The position numbers and the translations under genes are program-made. A stretch of 64,000 nucleotides of DNA from G963663525 sp963663525 (GTDB lineage: Bacteria > Myxococcota_A > SURF-8 > G963663525), in contig CAXXHC010000001.1 in NCBI GenBank assembly GCA_963663525.2, positions 2,542,001 to 2,606,000 of the forward strand, written 5' to 3'. Below, piece by piece: positions 8,975 to 18,500 of the stretch (the stretch's first letter is position 1; every line of letters begins with the position of its first letter). The notes below the pieces were generated by a model that was not told the origin of the DNA, made no database searches, and saw only the letters and a list, made by a program, of their open reading frames with translations.

Positions 8975-10252
8975 ATGAAGGTATTGGTGCTTGGTGGCGG
9001 AGGTAGAGAACACGCCATCGTAACGGCTCTCAAACGAAGTCCCTCGGTCACGCAACTGTTCGCCGCACCGGGTAGCGACGCCATCGCACGGCAGGCCGAA
9101 AAGGCCGAGGTGGACGCCAACGACGTCGTTGCCGTGGCCGAATGGGCCGAAACTCACGAAATCGATCTGACCGTTGTAGGGCCGGAAGCCCCTTTAGTTG
9201 CCGGAATTGTTGACGAATTCGACCGGCGCGGACTGGCCGTGGTCGGCCCGCAACAACAGACCGCGATGCTGGAAGGCTCCAAGGCGTTCGCCAAGCACAT
9301 CATGCGCGAGGCGGGGGTTCCGACCGCCGATTTCGGCGAATTCCAGGATCTCGATTTCGCGCTGGAATACATCCACAACGCCAAGAAAAAACTCGTCATC
9401 AAGGCCGACGGTCTGGCCGCCGGAAAGGGCGTGATCGTCTGCGACACCGTGGAGGAAGCCGAAGAAGCCGTGCGGGAAATGCTGGTGGACCGGCGTTTCA
9501 AGGAGGCGGGGGCCAAGGTCGTCATCGAGGAGCGTCTGGAGGGCGAGGAAGCCTCTCTGCTGGCGCTGACGGACGGCAAAACCATCGTGGCGCTGCCGTC
9601 CTCGCAGGATCACAAGCGGGTGTTCGACAATGACGAAGGCCCGAATACGGGTGGCATGGGTGCGTATTCTCCCGCCCCGGTGCTGACCGGCGCGGCGTAT
9701 GACGACGCGGTGGAGAAGGTCATCGCGCCCGTCGTGCGTTCGATGGCGAACAAAGGCACACCTTACAAAGGAATTCTCTATGCCGGGCTGATGATGACCG
9801 ACGAAGGCCCGAAGGTGCTCGAATACAACTGTCGTTTCGGTGATCCCGAAACCCAGCCGCTGTTGACGCGGCTGACCTCGGATTTCGGCGAAGCGCTCTT
9901 GGCCTGTGCCAAGGGGACTCTGCACGAAATCGAGATGTCCTGGGACGAACGCGCCGCCGTATGCATCGTGCTGGCAGCCGGGGGATATCCGGGAAGTTAC
10001 GAAAAAGGCAAAAAAATCGAGGGGATAGAGAAGGCCGAGGCGATGGACGGCGTACAGGTCTATCACGCCGGAACACGGTATGAAAACGGCGACTGGGTGA
10101 CGAATGGTGGCCGGGTGCTCGGTGTGACCGCGCTGGGCGGAACGATTCGGGAGGCGGTGGATCGCGCCTACGAGGCGGCGGAAACCATTACGTTCGAGGG
10201 TTGCCACATGCGCCGGGACATCGCCCGCCGCGCGTTGGATCGCGAAACCTGA
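8975..10252 (+). CDS. purD: Phosphoribosylamine-glycine ligase PurD
   Basis: 425 residues. Start at ATG 8975 with AGGAGG 4 nt upstream. The N-terminus MKVLVLGGGGREHAIV is the PurD hallmark. The ATP-grasp core shows KADGLAAGKGVIVC, GPNTGGMGAYSP and EYNCRFGDPETQP. PurD joins phosphoribosylamine and glycine to form GAR in step 2 of de novo purine synthesis, spending ATP. purE follows 49 nt downstream on the same strand. Other purine genes are not in the window, apart from the PurN-like fragment at the left edge. Confidence 0.97.
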   Translation: MKVLVLGGGGREHAIVTALKRSPSVTQLFAAPGSDAIARQAEKAEVDANDVVAVAEWAETHEIDLTVVGPEAPLVAGIVDEFDRRGLAVVGPQQQTAMLEGSKAFAKHIMREAGVPTADFGEFQDLDFALEYIHNAKKKLVIKADGLAAGKGVIVCDTVEEAEEAVREMLVDRRFKEAGAKVVIEERLEGEEASLLALTDGKTIVALPSSQDHKRVFDNDEGPNTGGMGAYSPAPVLTGAAYDDAVEKVIAPVVRSMANKGTPYKGILYAGLMMTDEGPKVLEYNCRFGDPETQPLLTRLTSDFGEALLACAKGTLHEIEMSWDERAAVCIVLAAGGYPGSYEKGKKIEGIEKAEAMDGVQVYHAGTRYENGDWVTNGGRVLGVTALGGTIREAVDRAYEAAETITFEGCHMRRDIARRALDRET

Positions 10253-10301
10253 GCACGGTATTTGTTGCGATAAAGACTCGATATTAAAAAGGAACTGAAT
10301 A

Positions 10302-10853
10302 ATGGCCACAAAAGAAACCGCTGTTCTCGAAAACGGCGATAGAAGCGTTTTGGTCGTGATGGGCTCCGATTCGGACGCCAAAGCCATGAAAAGCGCCTGG
10401 AAAGTGCTGAAACAATTCAACGTTCCCTGTGAATTCACCGTGGTTTCGGCGCATCGCAGCCCGGACAAAGCGATCAAGCTGGCGCGTTACGCGCGGCTTC
10501 GCGGTGTCGGCGTGATTATTGCCGCTGCCGGGGGCGCGGCGCATCTGGCGGGGGTGTTCGCCGCAAAAACGACCCTGCCGGTGATCGGTGTGGCCTTGGA
10601 TGCCACCTCGCTCGAAGGCATGGACGCGCTGTTGTCCACGGTGATGATGCCCCCCGGTGTGCCCGTGGCCTGTACCGGCATCGGATCGTGGGGCGCGCGC
10701 AACGCGGCGCTGATGGCCGTGCAGATCCTTTCTCTCCAGGACGAACGTCTTGCCACTCTGCTGGCCGAGTATAAAGTCCGAATGGAAGAAGAGGTGGCGC
10801 AGAAAGACGACCGGCTACAGGTCATGTTGATCGATTGGGCCGAAGATAAATGA
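10302..10853 (+). CDS. purE: N5-carboxyaminoimidazole ribonucleotide mutase PurE (class I)
   Basis: 183 residues. Ribosome site AAGGAA precedes ATG. Class I PurE motifs: MGSDSDAKAM, SAHRSPDKA (active-site His) and AAGGAAHLAG. It interconverts N5-CAIR and CAIR in purine synthesis; its partner PurK is not seen in this window. The N-terminal 15 residues are an extension before the Rossmann-like core. Its stop overlaps the start of the next gene by 4 nt (ATGA), implying translational coupling. Confidence 0.96.
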   Translation: MATKETAVLENGDRSVLVVMGSDSDAKAMKSAWKVLKQFNVPCEFTVVSAHRSPDKAIKLARYARLRGVGVIIAAAGGAAHLAGVFAAKTTLPVIGVALDATSLEGMDALLSTVMMPPGVPVACTGIGSWGARNAALMAVQILSLQDERLATLLAEYKVRMEEEVAQKDDRLQVMLIDWAEDK

Positions 10854-11422
10854 CCTCTTTTCGGGCACTTCCGACCGGAGGCGTCGCCTGTTATCCCACT
10901 GAAACCTGCTGGGGACTGGGTGGAAGATACGACGACCGGGACGCCTACCGGGCATTGCTCGACCTGAAACGCTGCACGCCTCGTCCTTTTCTTGTATTGC
11001 TGGGAACGGTGGACGATCTTCCGAAACTTGCCCTGCCGCCGTCCGAACCCGTGCGTAAGGCCATGGATGCGTTCTGGCCCGGATCGCTGACGTTGTTGTT
11101 CGAGCCGTCGGCGGGTTGCCCGGACTATCTGCTTGGAAATTCAGGGAAAATCGCAGTGCGTCTGGGATCTCACGAGGGGGCGCGTCGGTTGTTGGCGCAT
11201 ACCGGGCCGCTGGTCTCGACGAGCGCCAACGTTTCCGGCGAACCCGTGGTGAAGGATCTGGACGAGGCGAGGCGGTGGTTCGGAGAAAGCGTTTCCCTGT
11301 ACTGGGACGACGGTGCATCGCCCGTCCCGCCTCGGACCAGCACGCTGGCGGTCTGGGACGGCGCATGGCGCGTGTTGCGCGAGGGGCCGGTGTCCTTGGA
11401 AGATTTGGAACGTAGAGTGTAA
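10850..11422 (+). CDS. Sua5/YrdC/TsaC-family L-threonylcarbamoyladenylate synthase
   Basis: 190 residues. The family signature is clear: CYPTETCWGLG, LDLKRCTPRPFLVLL, FWPGSLTLLF, and VSTSANVSGEP near the end of the fold. The enzyme makes threonylcarbamoyl-AMP from Thr, bicarbonate and ATP for t6A37 tRNA modification. It lacks the C-terminal Sua5 domain, so it is the short TsaC form. ATG overlaps the purE stop (ATGA), so it is coupled to purine genes rather than to other t6A genes. Some short YrdC paralogues have other roles, hence family-level naming. Confidence 0.88.
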   Translation: MTSFRALPTGGVACYPTETCWGLGGRYDDRDAYRALLDLKRCTPRPFLVLLGTVDDLPKLALPPSEPVRKAMDAFWPGSLTLLFEPSAGCPDYLLGNSGKIAVRLGSHEGARRLLAHTGPLVSTSANVSGEPVVKDLDEARRWFGESVSLYWDDGASPVPPRTSTLAVWDGAWRVLREGPVSLEDLERRV

Positions 11423-11504
11423 AAAATGTCACCAACCGTGAAAATGCCGACGATCAAGGTGGAGGTACATCGCAAAATATTGCAATGAATATCCGATGGT
11501 GGAA

Positions 11505-11660
11505 TTTGGTAACTCATTGATATTATGTGAAAATTCCCTCTCCTTGAGGGAGAGGGTTAGGGTGAGGGTTTTCTATATTGGGTTAAGCCCCTCACCCAGT
11601 GCTTCGCACTGACCTCTCCCCCTGGGAGAGGCGCATGGACCCTGCGGGTCCGATTTCTCA
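11505..11660 (+). repeat. Composite palindromic repeat (CCCTCTCCC family), copy 3
   Basis: It starts with GGTAACTCATTGATATTAT, which matches (inverted) the flank of the copy at 1843-2001. Then come CCCTCTCCTTGAGGGAGAGG, GTTAGGGTGAGGG, CCCAGTGCTTCGCACTG, CCTCTCCCCCTGGGAGAGGC and GGACCCTGCGGGTCC. It fills the space between the Sua5-type gene and the methyltransferase. Confidence 0.9.
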
Positions 11661-11705
11661 CAACCTTTTATAATGTAATTAAAAAAAACGCCGAGGTGTC
11701 GCCAA

Positions 11706-12443
11706 ATGAACGAAGAAGACCCCGCCATCACCCAAGACGCCGCTTTTCACGGCAGAGTCGTGCTGGTTCAGCCGCGCCGGGGATATCGGTTTTCGGTCGA
11801 TTCCGTCCTGCTTGCCGATTTCGTCGAACGAACCCACGCCGAAGCGCTCGATCTCTGCGCCGGCTGCGGCGTGGTCGGGCTGCTTCTGTTGGATCTGGGG
11901 CGCGTCGGGAAGGTCACGGCGGTGGAAATCGACGGCCTTTTGGCGGAACTTGCGGAAAAAAATGCGCGAATCAACGGATGGTCGGAAAAATATGCCATCT
12001 TTCAGGAGGATTACCGCCGTTTCACGCCCCCTGGCGACCGTGCCGAGTTCGATCTCGTCGTGGCCAATCCTCCGTATTATCCCGCCGGTTCGGGACGGCG
12101 AAACCCGGATGGGAAAGAAGCCCTGGGACGCCACGAGCAGGCGGGAACCCTCGAAGATCTCGTGGAAAAATCCGCGAGTTGCCTGACGCCGAAGGGAAGA
12201 TTTTGCCTAGTGCTTCCGGCATTTCGCCTGCACGAACTGGCGGTTGCGCTGGCGCGCCGTGGCTTGCGCATGAAGCGCTTGCGTGCAGTGCATCCACGTG
12301 CCGACAAGGAAGCCGGGCAGGTGCTCGTCGAGGCGGTGTTCGGGGCGACCACCCGGCTCGTCGTGGAATCCCCGTTAATCGTTCGCGACGAGAACGGAAA
12401 ATATACGGAAGAAACGGAAGCCATTCTGGCCGGAAACCGGTAA
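11706..12443 (+). CDS. TrmN6-like tRNA1(Val) adenine-N6 methyltransferase family protein
   Basis: 245 residues. The N-terminus HGRVVLVQPRRGYRFSVDSVLLADF is the characteristic lead-in of the YfiC/TrmN6 family. Motif I is LDLCAGCGVVGLLLL (SAM binding). Motif IV is VANPPYYPAGSG, the NPPY of amino-N6-adenine methyltransferases. Likely reaction: SAM-dependent methylation of A37 in a tRNA; the exact tRNA is not provable from sequence. AGGTG precedes the ATG. It lies between a composite repeat and the giant lipoprotein, with no evident operon. Confidence 0.8.
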   Translation: MNEEDPAITQDAAFHGRVVLVQPRRGYRFSVDSVLLADFVERTHAEALDLCAGCGVVGLLLLDLGRVGKVTAVEIDGLLAELAEKNARINGWSEKYAIFQEDYRRFTPPGDRAEFDLVVANPPYYPAGSGRRNPDGKEALGRHEQAGTLEDLVEKSASCLTPKGRFCLVLPAFRLHELAVALARRGLRMKRLRAVHPRADKEAGQVLVEAVFGATTRLVVESPLIVRDENGKYTEETEAILAGNR

Positions 12444-12533
12444 TATCCTGGAAAAAGAGAAATCTGGTTCGGAATTTGCTACTCTTGAACCAAGTACTTG
12501 GGATTCGATACGTGCTGAAAAGCGGAGTCTGCA

Positions 12534-15500
12534 ATGGTTTCGACTCGACGGGTTCGTTTTTTGAGTTTTTTGTTGGGATTTTTGGGCTTTTTGCTCGTTT
12601 TGACGGGGGGCTGTACGGATTCGGGCCATACCGATTCGGTGCCGTCGGTCGTCCAGGGCGAAACCTTCGAACCGCTGTTTTCCATGGCAAATCTCCAGCC
12701 GGTTCGGGCTTTGGAATACGGCGAAGCGGTGTATCTGGCCACGTCGAACGGGCTTGTCGTTAAAAAAGCCGCCGATCCCAACTCCGATGGCGAAACGCTT
12801 TTGGAGGGAAAATCGCTTGCGGACATCGCGCTTGCACGGGCGTATGGAAGGCTTTTCGCCGCCGTGAAAGGGGAGGGCGTTTGGGTGTTGAACCTGGACG
12901 ATTCACTCCATCCTACGTTGCTTTCGGAGACGCCGCTTGCCGTGTCGATCCCGGAAGGCTCTCGATTGGCGGTCTGGGATTCTACGCTGTACGTGGCTTC
13001 GGACAAACTCAAAGGATACGCTTTCGACGGCGCGGAAACGCAATCGGTTTCGTTCGATGTGCCCGTGATGGAACTTTTCGCGGTAGACGCCAAACTCGTG
13101 CTCGTGTTCGAAACCCGCGTGGAAACGCGGGGAGCCGAAAAACCTGGCGTGGTGGGAGACGAGCGGACCTTCCTGCGACCCATCGTGGCGGCAGCGGTGG
13201 GTGTCTCTCATCTGGCGTTGGCGATTCCTAAAGAAGGCGTGCACGTTCTGGAACTGAATGATCTCGACGCTTCCGAACTCCTGGCCGAACTCCCCGACGT
13301 CATCGGGCTGGGAGCTTCGGGTTCCACGCTGGCCTACGTGCGTGCATCGGGACTGGTGCAGACCGTGGGCTGGACCGACGCCGGAACTCCGCTTGCGCTG
13401 GGCGGTTTCATCGCCTCGTCGGAAGTCGGCTTCGCGGCTCCGGCGGCGGGCATTTTATGGACGGGAGGCGAAAAGGGTTTGGAAGCCTACAACGTGCCTC
13501 CGTTTCCGGTGTGGCGCAGCAGCCAAGGCGATTTTCCCGTCTATGGAGAACTGGCCTTGCACTTCAGCGAAGCGCTCGATCCTTCCTCCTTGCCCGAAAG
13601 TCTGACTTTGCTCGACGGTAGCGAGCCTGTGGAGCACCTGGTGCTGGCCGGGTTGACACCGGACGCGCTGCGGGTGATCCCCAGTGCCGCGCTGGAAGCC
13701 AATCGAAGCTATCAGTTGGAAATCACGGGAGAAATCACCGATGCGTTTGGGGCGAAGGTGGTGGGTGCGCAGAATGTCGAATTGAAGACGGGAGCCTATG
13801 AGGATGCGTGGTCGATGGCTCCGACCGGCTGTTCCCACACCATCGATGGGCGGGTCACCGCCGGGGAGGATTGCGAGGAATGGTCGGGACGCGACGGTAT
13901 CGAAGGCGCGTATGGAATGTGGTTTATCGACTATGAAGACGACGCGATTTTCCTGCGATATCGCACCAAAGAGACGTTTCCGGCGCTGGAGCCTTCCTGC
14001 CCGGCCCGGTTCTTCGTGTCGCTTCGGGACGGGTACGACACGCTTTATGCTTCGCTGTCTCCGAAAGGAGGCGTGGAAGCCACCTCCCCTCTGATGGACA
14101 CCGAGACAGAGGTTTTCGAGGCGGCGGCGGTCTATACCTCGGCGGGCAACGACTGGGAATGGAAGCTGCCGTTCGAGGAGGGAACGATCGCCCTGACGGT
14201 GGAGTTACCCGGTCCTTCGGGCGATTGCGATCGGGTCGTGCGCGAACCGCTGCCCTTGCGGTTCTCGATGGAGAGTTCCGACGACGAAGCGTTTACCGCT
14301 TCCGTATCGCGAACGCCGCTTCTGTTCGGCATCGACCCGAAACTTTCCGACTCTGCGGACTCGATTCGCGTGGTGGCCGTGGGTCTCGAAACGGCGGAGA
14401 ATTCCTGCACGGTGGCCGGAGATTTCGCGGATCAGGCCGAAATCATTGGAGAAATGCAGGATTTCGGATTTTCCCTTACCGCGACGGATGAGGCGAAAAC
14501 CGGAGATCTGCACCTGGATTGCGGGGCTGTGTCCTCCAACGACCTGACGTGGAGACTTTCGACGGTAGAATGCGAAAGCCCGCGCTGCCCGACGCCGGGG
14601 GAAGGGGCTTGTTCTTTGACCGACGATACCCTGGCGTGTCGTTGCAACGATAGCGGCTTGTGGGAATCGTTAAATTGCTTTGAAGAATGCAGAAAAGATA
14701 GTTATTACAATGCGTTGGGGTGTCAGGTGGATTCCGATAACCAGCCGGTTTGTCAATGCGGGCCCGTGGGAATCGCCTGTGAGGACGAGGAGGCGGACGA
14801 CTGCAATCAGCTCGAATACACCTGCGAAGCGGGGGCGGATGCCGCGAAACCCTGTTGCCAGGACCCGGATTGCGAATGCCTGGAGGGATTGTGCCTGCAT
14901 GAGCCCTGCGAGACGGACGGCGTATGCGATCCGCTTTGCCACAAACGCGACGCGGATTGTCCCGACTGCTCGGCGGATGGTTTTTGCCAGGTGCTTTGTT
15001 TCGATATCGATGGGCTGATCGATGTCGATTGCCCCAATTGCGACGCTAACCAATATTGCAACGTAGAATGCCTCGAAGGGGGATACGAAGACATCGATTG
15101 CCCGGATTGTTCCGAGGATGGCGCCTGCACGCCCGCCTGCCACGAGGTGGGATTCCGCGACCCGGATTGCCCTGCCTGTGAGTGGGACGGCACCTGCGAT
15201 TACGACTGCATTGGCTTCGGCATCGTCGATCACGATTGCCCCGTTTGTGTCGAAGATGAAGCCTGTCCGCTGTATTGTCTGGAAGTGGGTCTGGACGACC
15301 CGGATTGTCCAAATTGTTCCGAAAACGCCGTCTGCAACGCGGTTTGCAACGGTTTGGGATATCACGACCCCGATTGTCCGAACTGTCTGGCGAACGACGA
15401 TTGCAATCTCAACTGCTACGAGGCACTTTTGATCGATCCGGACTGCCCGGATTGCACCGGAAACGACGTCTGCAACGCCACCTGCGCCGTTTTGCACGTG

Positions 15501-18500
15501 CAAGATCCCGATTGTCCCAATTGCTTTTCCGACGGAGTTTGCAACCGTTTTTGCGTGGATTATGGAATCACGGACCCGGACTGTCCGAATTGCAGCGAAA
15601 ACGGCACCTGCGAGCATCGCTGCCACGAGCAATTGATCGACGATCCCGATTGTCCCGATTGCTTCGGCGATGCATTTTGCAACACGGCATGTTTTGTCGA
15701 AGGGCTGGACGACCCGGATTGCCCGGATTGCTCCCAGGACGATTACTGCCGCCACGAATGCGTGGACTTGGGCATTGCCGATCCAGATTGCCCCCTTTGT
15801 CCCGAAGATGGAAGCTGCAACTGGGATTGTGTAGTGGAAGGATTGGACGATCCCGACTGCCCGGACTGCTCCGACGATGGCGAATGCGAATCGGCCTGCC
15901 GGGCAGGCACCGACCCGGATTGTCCCGTATGTACGGGGACTTGCAATGAAACTGTAGAAGACCGGGCTTTCTGCTCCGTGGGAGAAGCGGACCTCTACTG
16001 CTACTGCGACGGCACACAGTGGTGGTATCGTTCCTGCACGGATTGGTGCGTGGCGCGTGGCTTCGAGGGCTCCGACGGGTGCGAGTCCTCGTATCGCCGG
16101 CAAGGCCCGGAACCGTGGCACACCGAATGCGCCTGCACCGGGGAAAACAACTGGACCGAGGCGCTGGGCCTGCGGGAAGTCGTCATCGACGAATCCATCT
16201 ACGCCGCGCCGGAGCGCCGCGACGGGGTGGAGTTCATCGACTGGTCCGCCGCCCGTGATCGTTGCATCGCCTGGGGCGGAGACCTCGTGATTTTCACCGA
16301 CCTGCTGGAAGCGCAAAGCGTGCGGGAAGCGTTTCTGGAGGGCGACGAGCGGGCCTGGATCGGCCTGTCGGACGTGGAAGCCGAAGGCTACCTGCAATGG
16401 GTCGGCGGCGGTACGACGCTATACAGCGAAGCCCTGGATCTCGAAAACGAACCGCGCCTGGACTGCGCTTCGATCGACGCCGACGGGGAGGTGTTGCTCC
16501 ATCTGTGCGACCGCAATTATTTTACCCACATCTGCGAAAAGCCGCTGGGAGAGGTTCCCGGCGCGTACCTCGGCGACAAATGGTTGTCCGACGTGCGGCG
16601 CTCCCGCGACGATGCCGCTACTCGCTGTACCGAGTTGGGGATGCACCTGGCCTCGGTCTCCACGCGCGCCGAATACGACTGGCTGGCCGCGAACCTCCCA
16701 CGAGAGGAAATCCTGCTGGGTCTGGGACGAGAGACGGACGGCGAAAACTGGACGCTGTTATGGGATGACGACAGCCCGGTGGATTACCTGCCTCAAACCA
16801 CGATTTCGGGTAGCGGCGCGTGTGGGATTCGCTATCCGTCGAGCGGAAATTCCTGGACCTGGCAATGGCGGGATTGCGGCCTGCGGCATCGTTTTCTTTG
16901 CGAGCCGGAATTTACGGCGGCTGTCACGAGCGCGCCCGTATTGAATCCGTACCGGGTCAAGGCAGGCGAACAAATCGATGTGTCGGTTTCGCTGATTCCT
17001 GATGCACCCGGAACGGGAGTCTGTGCCGTGCTGGAAGTTTGTCCCCTGGAAAGCACCCAGTGCATGGTCGTTCCGATGACCCACGAAGCAGGCGATGTGA
17101 CGCAGGTATTCCGGGTCACGTTCTCGCTTGAAAGCGAAGGCGATTACCGGCACGCTGTACGTTTCGCATTGGGCGCGTCCGCGACGGATTGCGAAGACTA
17201 CGGCGAGTTTCTGCGCTGGCCCGGTCCCGAAGCCGACGACTACGCCCATGGGCCGGAAGTCCGTGAGTTCGTGCTTCCCGAATGGGGGGCCGAGCGGGTC
17301 GTGAAGTCCGACACCCTGATCCGCGCCGTTCCCGTTTCGGAAGGTCTGGATTGGGCTTCGGCTGCCGAACGATGCGGGCAGTCAGGTGGCGAATTGGCGG
17401 TTTTCCAAAGTGAAAACGAGTGGTTGGACTTCCTCGCGGCCTTTTTCGGGCTGGTGAATGGAAACTATTGGATCGGCCTGTCGGATGCCGAGGAGGAAGG
17501 CGCGTTGGCCACGGCGGACGGCGAAACGCCCCCGTTTGTCTTGGAGCGCATCCAGGAGAGCAACGACGACGATAAAGACTGCGCCGCTGCGTCTCTGGGC
17601 GACGATCTTGGATGGAGCATGGCGGCATGTGCGGAGACATCGGGCTATTTGTGCCGGGAAACGATTTCTTTGGAAGCTTGCGAGACGGAGCGGACGTTCA
17701 CCCGTTTTCCTCGCCAGCATGTCTCGGCCCTGGTTGCCGGAGACGGGGATTTCCTACCAGCCTGCGCGGATTTCAGACCGCGTGGAACGGAGAAAATCTT
17801 CGGCATCACGATGGAAAAATTCCAGACGCTACGCATTCGCGCCCAGGGGGACGCTTCTCCCGTAGCTGTCTATGTATTGGCCGACTGCGCCGCGCGGGAG
17901 CGTTTCACCTGTTACGTGGGGAGCGATTCTGCGGCGGAATCCGCCGAGGGCATCATCTTCACGGCTCCCTATGAAGGAACGTTCTATCTCGTCGTCGATG
18001 GCATCGAGACGACCGCCACACCGTTTACGCTGTGGATCGATCCGGCCATGCCTTTCGGGGCAGGTGACGATACAACCTGGGAAATGGGCGACTTCGCCTA
18101 TACCCTCGTGCCCGATGTATCGAGCCGGGGATGGTCCGAGGCGTCTTGTCGTCTTTGGCACGGCGGGAGGTTGGCCGGTCTGACGAACCGAGCGGAGGAA
18201 ACTCAGGCGCTTGGTGTGATCGACGACGGCGACGAATGGGCGCGCTACTGGATCGGTCTGGAGAAAGCCTATCCTTCCGGCGAGATCCGTTGGAATCGCC
18301 CGGATACGGCGTTTTCCTACGTGCCCGGCGGCGTTGTGGGAGGCGGGGAATCTCCCTGTGCCGTGCTGGTGCGCCAAGGCAAGGAATCGTCCTGGCGCTG
18401 GGAAGACTGTGCCGCGAAATGGCCTGCCTTGTGCGAAAGGGATCTCGACCTGCCGGAGTGTTCGCCCTCGGTCGTGTTGGCCTCCGATGAAGATGTGGAA

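Noticed and set aside
14905..15932. Regular ~70-bp repeats as a possible CRISPR array
   Set aside because: Repeats are in frame, encode a conserved Cys motif, vary synonymously and have no unique spacers; no cas genes.
14670..16397. 575-codon minus-strand ORF within the giant lipoprotein
   Set aside because: Mirror of the Cys-rich repeat coding strand; periodic only because the true gene is.
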